The position numbers and the translations under genes were made by a program. This document shows, in pieces, positions 29,201 to 37,085 of a stretch of 43,690 bases of DNA. How positions within the stretch are numbered: the first letter of the stretch is position 1; the number at the start of each line of letters is the position of its first letter. Source of the stretch: an uncultured Flavobacteriaceae bacterium (lineage in GTDB: Bacteria > Bacteroidota > Bacteroidia > Flavobacteriales > Flavobacteriaceae). Below the pieces are notes generated by a model that saw only the letters and a list, made by a program, of their open reading frames with translations, did not search any database and had not been told where the DNA came from. The stretch lies in NCBI GenBank assembly GCA_937959395.1, contig CALGLR010000020.1, positions 1 through 43,690 on the forward strand, in the 5' to 3' direction.

Positions 29201-30562
29201 GAAAACCCAGATGCAGGAACATTAACAGTAGATGATAGTCCTGTAGTGCTGGAAAATGGAGAAGCTACAGTTTCGGCAACACCAAATGGAGATAGTAATG
29301 TACCAGATGGATATACAACAGTATATGTACTAACTCAGGGAATAGATCTAGTAATATTAGATACCAGTACGACTCCAAGTTTTACCGTTACTGCTCAAGG
29401 AACTTATAAAATTCACACTTTAGTATACAATCCAAATACTTTAGATTTAAGCACAATAACACCTGGTGTTACTACTGCTCTAGAAATAGAAGGATTATTA
29501 TATCAAGCAGGAGGAGGAATATGTGCTTCTTTAGATGTATCAGGTGTGCAAATAGTAGTTGAAGCACAAGCGTGTGAAGCAATTGCTGGAACCTTAACGG
29601 CAGATTCTAATAAAACATGTGTCGTAAATGGTTTGTCTATAATATCTGCTACTCCTAATGGAGATGGTTTTGTTCCAAGTGGATACCTTCAAAAATATGT
29701 TTTAACTCAAGGTGCTAATTCTGTTATTTTAGGAATATCTAATAATCCTGAATTCTCAATTGCTCAAGCATCTAATTATACAATACATTCATTTATTTAC
29801 GACCCTAATACATTTGATGTTAATGATATTGATTTAGGAATAACAACGAGTCAGGATGTATATGCAATGACAATAGATGGGGAAGGAAATATTTGTGCGT
29901 CATTAGATGATATTGGAGTGACAATAACGGTAGAAGATCCTCAAGCAGGAACATTAACAGCTGATAATGATATGGTTATTCTTGTAGATGCCAGTGTAGA
30001 AATATCTGCTATGTCAAATGGAGGTGTTAATGTCCCTAATGGGTATAATATTGTTTATGTATTAACAACTCAACCAGATCTAATAATAACGGCTACTAAT
30101 GATAGTCCAGTTTTTGAAGTAGAGGCTGTAGGGAATTATATAATCCATACTTTAGTTTATGATCCGAACACTTTAGATTTAGATAGTATAATATTTGATG
30201 TTACTTCTGCATCAGATATTCTTGGTTTAATTACTCAAGGCGGAGGAGATATTTGTGCTTCATTAGATGTTGCAGGAGCACCAATTACTGTGCTTCCCAA
30301 TGAATTATCTTCTAATGAAATTAAGCTATATCCTAACCCTGCAACTTATGTCGTAAATGTAGATACAGAGATTAGAAGTAATGAAATACTTAATTATAGT
30401 ATTATAGATTTAAGCGGAAGGCATATTTTTAAAGGTCAAGTTAATTCAACTAACAGAAATGAAGCCAACATTAATCTAGAATCATTAGAAAATGGAATGT
30501 ATTTGGTAACGTTTACCTCTAGGTATAGAGAAATAACTAAGAAAATACAAATTAGTAAATAG
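26237..30562 (+). CDS. Giant secreted repeat protein with T9SS type A sorting domain
   Basis: 1441 residues. Signal peptide at 1-31. Residues 34-608 are five tandem modules of 113-117 residues starting at Cys34, 151, 265, 382 and 495, each with the pattern CG-x-I...FTNGTD...GG(T/V)Y...LP-GFYLEM...PY-FP...W-LG-GTF...CD...ITI. Residues 609-1355 are six modules in three A-B pairs; the A modules begin at Cys609, 861 and 1113, exactly 252 residues apart. Each carries ISATPNGD...P-GY...YVLTQG, YTIHTLVYDPNTLDLSII and GGGDIC-SLDV-GAPI. The tail from ~1356 (ELSSNEIKLYPNP ... KIQISK) is a T9SS type A domain for export and surface anchoring. The module families are not recognised. Paired cysteines suggest disulfide-stabilised beta domains; an adhesin or surface-layer role is a guess. 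Confidence 0.85.
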   Translation: MKKKLFNPKTPYQKILLFLLTLFVSSYTYANSTCGHIIGYEFTNGTDEIALEDGGTYNINDLPVGFYLEMNTSGASESAVFSLQNTNTGQNYNQTENQLPYNFPRVSNGNSWNLGIGTFQICGKLFANNHGNAPRCDRECITITIEDEADCGEITDLVFTNGTESISIQNGETYELSDLPDGFYLEMIINGVSESATYYVKNLDTNDVETNVENELPYNFPGSNPWDLGLGTFKVDTTLYANNNAHHPKCDQYWVMFTIVDTPDCGEIASYEFTNGTDEITLEDGGTYNINDLPVGFYLEMNTSGASESAVFNIQNTGTGQTYNQTENVIPYNFPRVSSGDTWDLGFGTFQICGELFANNNGHDPLCDQECITITIEGEVNCGEIEEFKLTNGTDSVTIQNGGTYNINDLPDGFYLEMATTDPSESTVFEVRNTNTGQNVNEIDNDIPYTFPSNGGWDLGTGTFIIFGTLYANDNGEHPKCDHKCITITIEGLDCGSIEGLEFTNGTDTQIIEEGGVYALSELPDAFNLNLITNGNVGSIEYTVTNTDTGETETIVENVIPYTFPAGGAPWDLGVGTFTVTAKLFELSQTHGVLCDELTITFTIGEDTCQADAGTLTSDQDNICVVDDGKLLVFDPIEISATPNGDSQVPAGFSVVYVLTQGANLVIIDTSTSPVFEVTEDGEYTIHTLVYDPNTLDISIIDIGVTTGGDILALLIQGGGDICGDLDVTGAPIVIVNPNSGTLTPGASPVVLNEDGEATISATPNGDLNIPDGFESIYVLTQGPDLLIINAGPNPEFVVTEAGDYTIHTFVYDPATFDISIIEFGVTTGADVLAFLIQGGGNLCGSLDVTGAPIVVEEPPCLADAGTITADEANICVVPGGIEELTFDPVTISGTPNGDIIIPSGYTSIYVLTQGPDLVIIQTNATPSFEVTEEGLYTIHTLVYNPNTLDLSIIELGVTTGSDVLGLLIQGGGDICGSLDVAGAPIEIENPDAGTLTVDDSPVVLENGEATVSATPNGDSNVPDGYTTVYVLTQGIDLVILDTSTTPSFTVTAQGTYKIHTLVYNPNTLDLSTITPGVTTALEIEGLLYQAGGGICASLDVSGVQIVVEAQACEAIAGTLTADSNKTCVVNGLSIISATPNGDGFVPSGYLQKYVLTQGANSVILGISNNPEFSIAQASNYTIHSFIYDPNTFDVNDIDLGITTSQDVYAMTIDGEGNICASLDDIGVTITVEDPQAGTLTADNDMVILVDASVEISAMSNGGVNVPNGYNIVYVLTTQPDLIITATNDSPVFEVEAVGNYIIHTLVYDPNTLDLDSIIFDVTSASDILGLITQGGGDICASLDVAGAPITVLPNELSSNEIKLYPNPATYVVNVDTEIRSNEILNYSIIDLSGRHIFKGQVNSTNRNEANINLESLENGMYLVTFTSRYREITKKIQISK

Positions 30563-30587
30563 TAATTACTAAAATTATTTAAATGAA

Positions 30588-30613
30588 AAAGAGCTGCAAT
30601 TTTGCAGCTCTTT
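30588..30613. terminator. Strong intrinsic terminator after the giant secreted protein
   Basis: AAAGAGCTGCAA (30588-30599) and TTGCAGCTCTTT (30602-30613) form a perfect 12-bp stem, in practice closing with a small AU loop. It is followed by TTATTATT on the plus strand and preceded by an A-run, so it can also act from the minus side for the convergent peptidase gene. Confidence 0.85.
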
Positions 30614-30688
30614 TATTATTATAAATTTAATAAACAGAGCGAGGTTAAATGGTATTATAAGATAATCCGTAATTTACTTATGAGGCAT

Positions 30689-32431
30689 TTACTTTTTTAT
30701 TCTATATATAGGATATTGTAAATGTGCTTTTTCGTAATGAGTACTATTTTTATGTAACCAATCTAATTGCGCATACCAATTTTTAGAAAAAACCTTATCA
30801 GAACTCTTTTTTTCTTCAAAAGAAGCTTTTAAAGCAGGGTCTGTTTTTAGCAAGGCTAACGCATTGTCTTCCCATACATAAGGCGAAAAACCTTCTTTTT
30901 GTTGAAGAATGGTATCAAAAAAGTTCCAGTTAAAAAAAGAATCAGGAGCTTCTGGTTCAAGAGTTTCAATAATATATCTAAAACCAGATTGGTTAGTATT
31001 AACTATTAAATCCCCTTTTTTAAAATGCATTTGTTTAATAGAAGGCGTTATTGTGGTATTATAATGTAAATAGTGCCCCTCGTAAGGTGTTTTTCTACTC
31101 TCGTAATTTTTAATTTTATAAGATTCAACAGTTATTGTTGAATCATTAACTAGTGCTGTAAATGTTACATTATTTCGTTTTAATAAATCAATAATTGAAT
31201 GTAATCCTTGTGGAATTATATAGGATTGGGGTATTACAATCTCTTTTTTTGGTTTAAAATAATTACGATACTTTATTTTTTTTGTGAATGGTTTAGAACG
31301 ATTATATTTTAAACGTTTTGCTCCAGTAATTTCACTTGATATCATATCACCTTCAAAACCTTTAAAATCTAGCGTGGTAATTTGGGTCGTGTCAATTTTC
31401 CAATCTATGGGGTGAGTGGTTTTTAAAGCAAATTCACTTTCTGTTTTATTTCTAATAGCTCTAATTTCTTCACCATCTCGTTCTGTGATTTCAATCATTT
31501 TTATCATAAGTTCATAAGTGCCTTCTACACGTTGCTTGTAGGGCTTTAACATATGTGTTTCTACCATCATGCCAAGAGTATTAAATAGCGTTGTATAGCC
31601 TGTAGAATAACGAGGAGAATCCATAAATTGAGAAAACCCTTTCTCAGGTGTCGAATTAAAAACATTAACATATGGAGTAATATCCCAATTTGCATTAGAT
31701 AGTTGTTTTTCTAATTCGGGCATCATTTTGGAATGTAAATAATTTCCTAAATCTCCTCCTAATTTGTTGTGTTGGGTAAATAGATGAGTTAATGTATATT
31801 GGTAATCGGCTCCATTGCTAACATGGTTATCTATAAATACATCAGGTTTTACTTTATGGAAAATTTGCGCAAAGGTTTTAGCATTTTTTGTATCGTTCTT
31901 AATAAAATCTCTATTCAAATCGAAATTTCTAGCATTCCCTCTAAATCCATAAGATTTAGGTCCGTTTTGATTCGTTCTAGAAGTCGAGTTTCTGTTTAGA
32001 CTTCCACCTACATTATAAATAGGAATCGTTACAAGAATAGTATTTTTTGGAGAATCTATTTTTCCTTGTACGATATCTCGATATAGCAGCATTGTAGCAT
32101 CGATGCCATCACTTTCTCCAGGGTGGATACCATTATTAATCAGTAAAACGCGATTGTTTTTTCTTATGTCTTCAAAATTGAAATTAACATTACTATTTAA
32201 AGTTACAATATGTAAAGGCTTTCCAGAGTCTGTCTCTCCTATGGCTTCAATATTTATTTCTGGATATGTTAAGGCCAGATTAGTATAAAAGGTTATGGTT
32301 TGATCGTAAGTTGCTGTTTCTGTTCCTTTAGATTTTTCAAAAACGGTAGTAAAGTCAAAATTGGTATTGTTTTTTTTTGAATTACAGCTTATTGTTAGCA
32401 ATAAGCATAGTATTATGTAGCATTTATTCAT
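30689..32431 (-). CDS. M14 family zinc carboxypeptidase, lipoprotein
   Basis: Exported peptidase of 580 residues. The N-terminus MNKCYIILCLLLTISC is a lipoprotein signal with lipobox Cys16. The M14 zinc ligands are His103 and Glu106 (HPGE) and His203 (DNHVSNGAD), and the likely catalytic Glu291 is in MMVETHML. RNFDLNRDF carries the substrate-binding Asn/Arg of the family. The C-terminal ~250 residues form an extra domain of unknown role. It probably trims peptides in the periplasm or at the outer membrane. It converges with the giant secreted protein across a terminator. Confidence 0.88.
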   Translation of the reverse strand: MNKCYIILCLLLTISCNSKKNNTNFDFTTVFEKSKGTETATYDQTITFYTNLALTYPEINIEAIGETDSGKPLHIVTLNSNVNFNFEDIRKNNRVLLINNGIHPGESDGIDATMLLYRDIVQGKIDSPKNTILVTIPIYNVGGSLNRNSTSRTNQNGPKSYGFRGNARNFDLNRDFIKNDTKNAKTFAQIFHKVKPDVFIDNHVSNGADYQYTLTHLFTQHNKLGGDLGNYLHSKMMPELEKQLSNANWDITPYVNVFNSTPEKGFSQFMDSPRYSTGYTTLFNTLGMMVETHMLKPYKQRVEGTYELMIKMIEITERDGEEIRAIRNKTESEFALKTTHPIDWKIDTTQITTLDFKGFEGDMISSEITGAKRLKYNRSKPFTKKIKYRNYFKPKKEIVIPQSYIIPQGLHSIIDLLKRNNVTFTALVNDSTITVESYKIKNYESRKTPYEGHYLHYNTTITPSIKQMHFKKGDLIVNTNQSGFRYIIETLEPEAPDSFFNWNFFDTILQQKEGFSPYVWEDNALALLKTDPALKASFEEKKSSDKVFSKNWYAQLDWLHKNSTHYEKAHLQYPIYRIKK

Positions 32432-32550
32432 CTTGAATCATTTTAATCATTCAAAATTAACTATAATTTTACTTTTATTAAGATTTATAAACATAAGTTA
32501 ATAATTGTTAAAAATGAATGTTATATATTCGAAATAACTAATTACTTACC

Positions 32551-32913
32551 ATGAATAAATATTTCCTTCCCTATGGATCTATTTCTATTTTAAAGAAAAA
32601 TATAGCTGAGGTTATTATTTCTGAAGGAATAGAAATGGACGATAAAATTGTCGATGATTACCATCGTTTTTTAAAAACACATCTTAAAGGTGATTTTTCC
32701 ATTTTGGTTAATAAAAAACATTCTTACTCTTATACTTTTAATGCCCAAAAAATGATAGGGAGTTTAAAAGAAATAAAAGCAATAGGTGTTGTTAATCATA
32801 CTTCTGGTGGAGAGTTGTCAACTCAAACATTAAAGCAAGTAAATAATAAAAAACTTAATCTAAAATCCTTTTTAACCAGAGAGGAAGCTTTAATTTGGCT
32901 AGAGGAGCAGTAG
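32551..32913 (+). CDS. Small conserved-looking protein next to the SulP transporter (STAS-like size)
   Basis: 120 residues, no signal peptide, charged and soluble. Predicted alternation of strands and helices (GDFSILVNKKHSYSYTFNAQKM, IKAIGVVNHTSG, LKSFLTREEALIWLEEQ) resembles the small alpha/beta proteins of the STAS/SpoIIAA-like group, including a final helix with EEAL-WL. I cannot assign it firmly. It lies 73 bases upstream of the SulP transporter gene on the same strand, but a -7 box for that gene lies in the gap, so the two may be transcribed separately. Confidence 0.6.
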   Translation: MNKYFLPYGSISILKKNIAEVIISEGIEMDDKIVDDYHRFLKTHLKGDFSILVNKKHSYSYTFNAQKMIGSLKEIKAIGVVNHTSGGELSTQTLKQVNNKKLNLKSFLTREEALIWLEEQ

Positions 32914-32959
32914 TTATTAAAATTTAAGAAATGTATTCTACTATTCTTTAAATAAGCAC

Positions 32960-32967
32960 TATTTTTG
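32960..32967 (+). promoter_or_regulatory. Candidate -7 box upstream of the SulP transporter gene
   Basis: TATTTTTG matches TAnnTTTG, 19 bases before the ATG at 32987. No TTTG lies at the ideal upstream spacing, so the call is partial. Confidence 0.4.
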
Positions 32968-32986
32968 CAGCCTCAAAACACATGAA

Positions 32987-34654
32987 ATGACAGAGTTTAT
33001 TAGAAAGCGTACTGCAAATGCTAAAAATGATATTTTAAGCGGAATTACTGTAGCTCTTGCTTTAGTTCCTGAAGCTGTTGCTTTTGCTTTTGTTGCAGGA
33101 GTCGATCCTTTAGTTGGACTTTATGCTGCTTTCATGATTGGGTTAATCACCTCTATCTTTGGAGGTCGCCCAGGTATGATTAGTGGTGCTACAGGCGCAC
33201 TAGCAGTAGTAATGGTTGCATTAGTTGCTAAAGGAAATGCAATGGGTGCTGTAGGAGAAAACCTAGGGTTATATTATTTATTTGCTACAGTTATCCTAAT
33301 GGGAGTTATCCAAATGCTTGCAGGTGTTTTTAAATTAGGTAAGTTTGTAAGATTAATCCCTCACCCAGTAATGATGGGGTTTGTAAATGGTTTAGCTATT
33401 GTTATATTTCTTTCTCAATTAAATATGTTTCCAGATTTAATTCCAGAAGGTGTTACTTTTTGGGGAAATATGCGAGAATGGTTTCGTGCTTTATTTGATG
33501 GTTTAGGTTCTAAAACAGAATTTTGGATCATGTTAGGTTTAGTAGCATTAACCATGGTAATAATGTTTGGGCTACCTAAATTAACGAAGAAATTACCTGA
33601 AGCATTAATCGCTATTTTAGTGGTTTCAGCCATTGCTATTTTTGGAAATTTGGATGCTGCTACAGTAGGAAGTTTTATTAAAGATGGAGGAGGTGAAGGA
33701 CTAAAAGGAGGTTTGCCCTCTTTTCAATGGGATATTTTTAATAAAGTACCATTTACTTTTGAAACCATTGTATTTATTGGGCCTTACGCTTTAATTCTAG
33801 CTGCTATTGGTTTAATAGAGTCATTAATGACCTTAAATTTAGTTGACGAATTAACCGAAACCAGAGGAGACTCTAACAGAGAGTGTTTAGCACAAGGAGG
33901 TGCAAATATCATTACAGGGTTATTTGGAGGAATGGGAGGTTGTGCTATGATTGGACAATCTTTAATAAATATTAAAGGAGGAGGAAGAGGAAGACTCTCT
34001 GGTATTGTTGCAGCATTAGCGTTATTAGGGTTCATACTATTTGCATCGGGCTTAATAGAACAAGTCCCAATCGCAGCATTAGTGGGGGTAATGTTTATGG
34101 TAGTAATAGGAACTTTTGCATGGAGTAGTTTTAGAATTTTGAATAAAATACCATTAAGTGATGTTATTGTTTTAATTGCAGTATCTACTTTAACTGTAAT
34201 TTTTGATTTAGCGTTAGCAGTAATTGCCGGTGTAATTATAAGTGCTCTAGTTTTTTCATGGGAAAACGCTAAACGTATACGAGCAAGAAGGCGAATGAGA
34301 GAAGATGGTACAAAGGTTTATGAGATATGGGGCCCATTGTTCTTTGGAAGTATTATAGCTTTTAATGAAAAATTTGATATTAAAAATGACCCAGATAATG
34401 TAGAGGTCGATTTTATAGAATCTCGAATTAGTGATCATTCTGCTTTAGAGGCGATTTTTAATTTAGTAAATAAGTATGAGTCAGAAGGTAAGTCTATAAA
34501 ATTAAAACATTTAAGTGCAGATTGTAAAGAGCTACTTTATAAATCGAGTGCTAAGTTTAGAGAAGTTATCGAGGAAGATGTAGATGACCCTAGGTACCAT
34601 TTAGCAGAAGATCCTGAACGATTCACTAAACCACTTTCCGAGTATAAATTTTAA
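32987..34654 (+). CDS. SulP family (SLC26-like) anion transporter with STAS domain
   Basis: Inner-membrane transporter of 555 residues. About 10-12 hydrophobic segments fill residues ~12-425, with the SulP signatures ALVPEAVAFAFVAGVDPLVGLYAAFMIG and GGRPGMISGATGALAVVM at the N-terminal core, and NIITGLFGGMGGCAMIGQSLINIKGGGRGRLSG later. A cytosolic STAS domain follows from ~445 to the end. Substrates of the family include sulfate and bicarbonate; the sequence alone does not decide. The family's usual dependence on sodium or proton cannot be read here. Confidence 0.92.
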   Translation: MTEFIRKRTANAKNDILSGITVALALVPEAVAFAFVAGVDPLVGLYAAFMIGLITSIFGGRPGMISGATGALAVVMVALVAKGNAMGAVGENLGLYYLFATVILMGVIQMLAGVFKLGKFVRLIPHPVMMGFVNGLAIVIFLSQLNMFPDLIPEGVTFWGNMREWFRALFDGLGSKTEFWIMLGLVALTMVIMFGLPKLTKKLPEALIAILVVSAIAIFGNLDAATVGSFIKDGGGEGLKGGLPSFQWDIFNKVPFTFETIVFIGPYALILAAIGLIESLMTLNLVDELTETRGDSNRECLAQGGANIITGLFGGMGGCAMIGQSLINIKGGGRGRLSGIVAALALLGFILFASGLIEQVPIAALVGVMFMVVIGTFAWSSFRILNKIPLSDVIVLIAVSTLTVIFDLALAVIAGVIISALVFSWENAKRIRARRRMREDGTKVYEIWGPLFFGSIIAFNEKFDIKNDPDNVEVDFIESRISDHSALEAIFNLVNKYESEGKSIKLKHLSADCKELLYKSSAKFREVIEEDVDDPRYHLAEDPERFTKPLSEYKF

Positions 34655-34711
34655 AAAATGTTAGTGTTATTTTATTTTTTCGTCTTATAAGTAGTAATTT
34701 GCTTAGTCTAA

Positions 34712-34743
34712 TTTGTTGATTACAAAAGTTTTTCATTTATTTG
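34712..34743 (+). promoter_or_regulatory. Conserved leader/promoter of the first hybrid kinase gene
   Basis: TTTG (34712-34715), 20 bases, then TTTATTTG (34736-34743), one mismatch from TAnnTTTG. The segment is nearly identical to that before the second kinase gene; the shared core is TGATTACAAAAGTTTTTC, followed by TTATTTGTT in both. Conservation between paralogous leaders supports a functional promoter or operator. Confidence 0.6.
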
Positions 34744-34767
34744 TTGCCCCAGTATCACTATTAGCCT

Positions 34768-36930
34768 ATGAGGAAAATCGCACTTATTTTACTTCTTTTT
34801 TGTTCTGCATATCTTTTTGCGCAGGGTGGTGGTAAGCAAAAAACTGATTCGATTAATGCAGAATTATTAGAAAAAGCTTTCAATTATACGCAAACTGGAA
34901 GGCAAAATGAAGCTATAAAATTAAGTACCGAAGCATTAGAGTACGCTAAAGAAGTTGGCACAGACAGTCTTGTAGCTAGAGCTTATAATGTGATCTCTAT
35001 GGCTTTTTTGCATTTAAAAGATAATGAGGCGGCTTTTGAGCATCTTATTAAAGCAAAAAATATATACACGAAGATTAATGATAGTTTAAAGTTAATTACT
35101 ATAAACAATAATATTGGAGTGTTTTATGGTGATAATAAAGAAGTAGACAGCTCTAATGTGTATTATAAAAAAGCTATGAAAATAGCAGAAACTTTAAATA
35201 ACAAAAGAACTATATTTCTTTTGGCTTACAACATCGGGTATAATTATGGGATTTATAAAGGCGATTATGAAAACTCAATGTTATATTTAAACAAATCATT
35301 GTCTTTAATAGAACATTCAGATCATAAAAGAGTAAAAGGTAAACTTTATAGAGCCATAGGTTATGTGAAGAAAAGTCTAAAAGAGTATGATTCTGCTCAT
35401 GTTAATTTTGATAAAAGTATAGCCATATACAAAGAATATGGTTTTTTAGAGGACTTAGCAGAAGTTTATCAATACAAAACAGAGGCTTATAAAGAACAGA
35501 ATGATCTTATATCTGCCAATAAATATTTATTAGAACTTATAAAAGTTAAAGATTCTGTAGAGGTTATAGAAAAAGAAGATCTTGCTAAAGAAATCGAAGC
35601 AAAATATAAGCTTAAGGATAATAATGATAAATTAAAATTTATAGAAAAAGAAAAAGAGGTTCAACAAAAATTGCTAGATAAGTCTACGTTATTTAATTGT
35701 TTACTGGCATTTCTAATGGTTTTATTATTATTTACAGCCTATTGGATATTTACAAAAAATAAAGAATTAAAGAAAGCAAGAGATAGAGCAGAACGTCTTT
35801 CTAAAGTAAAAAGCAACTTTTATTCTGAAATAAGTCATGAACTTAGAACACCGTTATATGCTGTAATCGAACTGTCTGGTTTGCTGCTTAAAGAGAATGT
35901 TAATATAAAGCATAAAGAATATTTAGAATCCTTAAAATTCTCGGGTAATCATTTATTATCATTAATTAATAATGTACTTCAATTAAATAAAGTTGAATCT
36001 GGAAAATTAAAAATTGAAAAATCTAATTTTGATTTGAAAGCTTTAATATCAAGTATTATTGATTCTTTAGAGTATGCTTTAAGAGATAGTGGGAATTCAA
36101 TTGTACTTACATATGATGATTCTATTCCTAATAAAATGGTTGGAGATTCATTAAAACTGTCTCAGGTTTTAATTAATTTAATATCTAATGCCATAAAATT
36201 CACTAATAATGGAACCATAGAAGTTATTATGAATAGGCTTGAAGCCGATGAAAAAGATGAAGAAATTAAAGTTTTCTTTAAAGTAAAAGATGATGGATTG
36301 GGGATTTCTAAAGAAAAACAAGCTCAGGTATTTGAAGATTATTACCAAGAACATGCTAAAAATGAAAACTCTTATAAAGGAACTGGATTAGGATTATCTA
36401 TAGTAAAACGAACATTGGAGGCTATGAATAGTACTATAGCCATAGATAGTGAGGTAGGAAAAGGGGCTGCTTTTTTCTTCGAAGCTATTTTTGAACACGA
36501 AAAAGAAATAGAGGTTCAAGATGAAACTTATCTGAAACAACTTGAGACTATTAAAAATTATAAGTTACTTATAGTAGATGATAATAAAATAAATCAATTA
36601 GTAACTAAAAAAGTTTTAGATCAGCTCTCTGTAGATAGCGATGTTATAGATTCTGGTATTAAAGCAATAGAGCTTGTGAGAGAGAATCATTATGATTGCG
36701 TCTTAATGGATCTCCATATGCCACAAATAGATGGTTATGAGGCTTCAAGACGTATTAGAGAGTTTAATGAAAAAGTACCTATAGTTGCTCTTACAGCCGC
36801 TTCTTCAGAAGAGATAGAAAAAAAGATAGATAATGTTAAGATGAACGGTTATATTTTAAAACCATTTATAATAAATGATTTTGTGACTATAATTGTTAGA
36901 GCAGTTAAAAAAAGTAATATCAAGTCTTAA
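34768..36930 (+). CDS. TPR-containing hybrid histidine kinase (copy 1)
   Basis: 720 residues. Signal peptide at 1-18 (ends LFAQ). Tetratricopeptide repeats fill ~30-265 and would face the periplasm. A coiled coil at ~270-305 and one transmembrane segment at ~312-331 lead to HisKA with the phosphorylatable His357 in ISHELRTPL. The ATPase domain has LINLISNAIKFTNNG (N box), KDDGLGI (G1) and GTGLGLSI (G2). A receiver domain follows, with Asp648 in LMDLHMP and a C-terminal LKPF. There is no HPt or DNA-binding domain, so the output must pass to another protein. It is a close paralogue of the next gene, and no response-regulator gene is adjacent. Confidence 0.93.
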   Translation: MRKIALILLLFCSAYLFAQGGGKQKTDSINAELLEKAFNYTQTGRQNEAIKLSTEALEYAKEVGTDSLVARAYNVISMAFLHLKDNEAAFEHLIKAKNIYTKINDSLKLITINNNIGVFYGDNKEVDSSNVYYKKAMKIAETLNNKRTIFLLAYNIGYNYGIYKGDYENSMLYLNKSLSLIEHSDHKRVKGKLYRAIGYVKKSLKEYDSAHVNFDKSIAIYKEYGFLEDLAEVYQYKTEAYKEQNDLISANKYLLELIKVKDSVEVIEKEDLAKEIEAKYKLKDNNDKLKFIEKEKEVQQKLLDKSTLFNCLLAFLMVLLLFTAYWIFTKNKELKKARDRAERLSKVKSNFYSEISHELRTPLYAVIELSGLLLKENVNIKHKEYLESLKFSGNHLLSLINNVLQLNKVESGKLKIEKSNFDLKALISSIIDSLEYALRDSGNSIVLTYDDSIPNKMVGDSLKLSQVLINLISNAIKFTNNGTIEVIMNRLEADEKDEEIKVFFKVKDDGLGISKEKQAQVFEDYYQEHAKNENSYKGTGLGLSIVKRTLEAMNSTIAIDSEVGKGAAFFFEAIFEHEKEIEVQDETYLKQLETIKNYKLLIVDDNKINQLVTKKVLDQLSVDSDVIDSGIKAIELVRENHYDCVLMDLHMPQIDGYEASRRIREFNEKVPIVALTAASSEEIEKKIDNVKMNGYILKPFIINDFVTIIVRAVKKSNIKS

Positions 36931-37028
36931 TTTTTTTATTAGAGATTATTTTTTAATTAAATTAATCTGCACTTCAAATTTAAATAATATTCTTATTTTT
37001 TTAATAATCCTATTTTTTTGCTTTTTAA

Positions 37029-37060
37029 TTTGCTGATTACAAAAGTTTTTCGGTTATTTG
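37029..37060 (+). promoter_or_regulatory. Conserved leader/promoter of the second hybrid kinase gene
   Basis: TTTG (37029-37032), 20 bases, then GTTATTTG (37053-37060). The sequence aligns without gaps with 34712-34743 before copy 1. The rest of the 155-base gap between the two kinase genes is AT-rich, with T-runs and no other signal. Confidence 0.6.
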
Positions 37061-37085
37061 TTCGACCAAATCACTTTTTTAACCC

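Noticed and set aside
34712-37085. The two kinase genes as a sequencing or assembly duplication
   Set aside because: Their TPR halves and many silent positions differ throughout, so they are true diverged paralogues.
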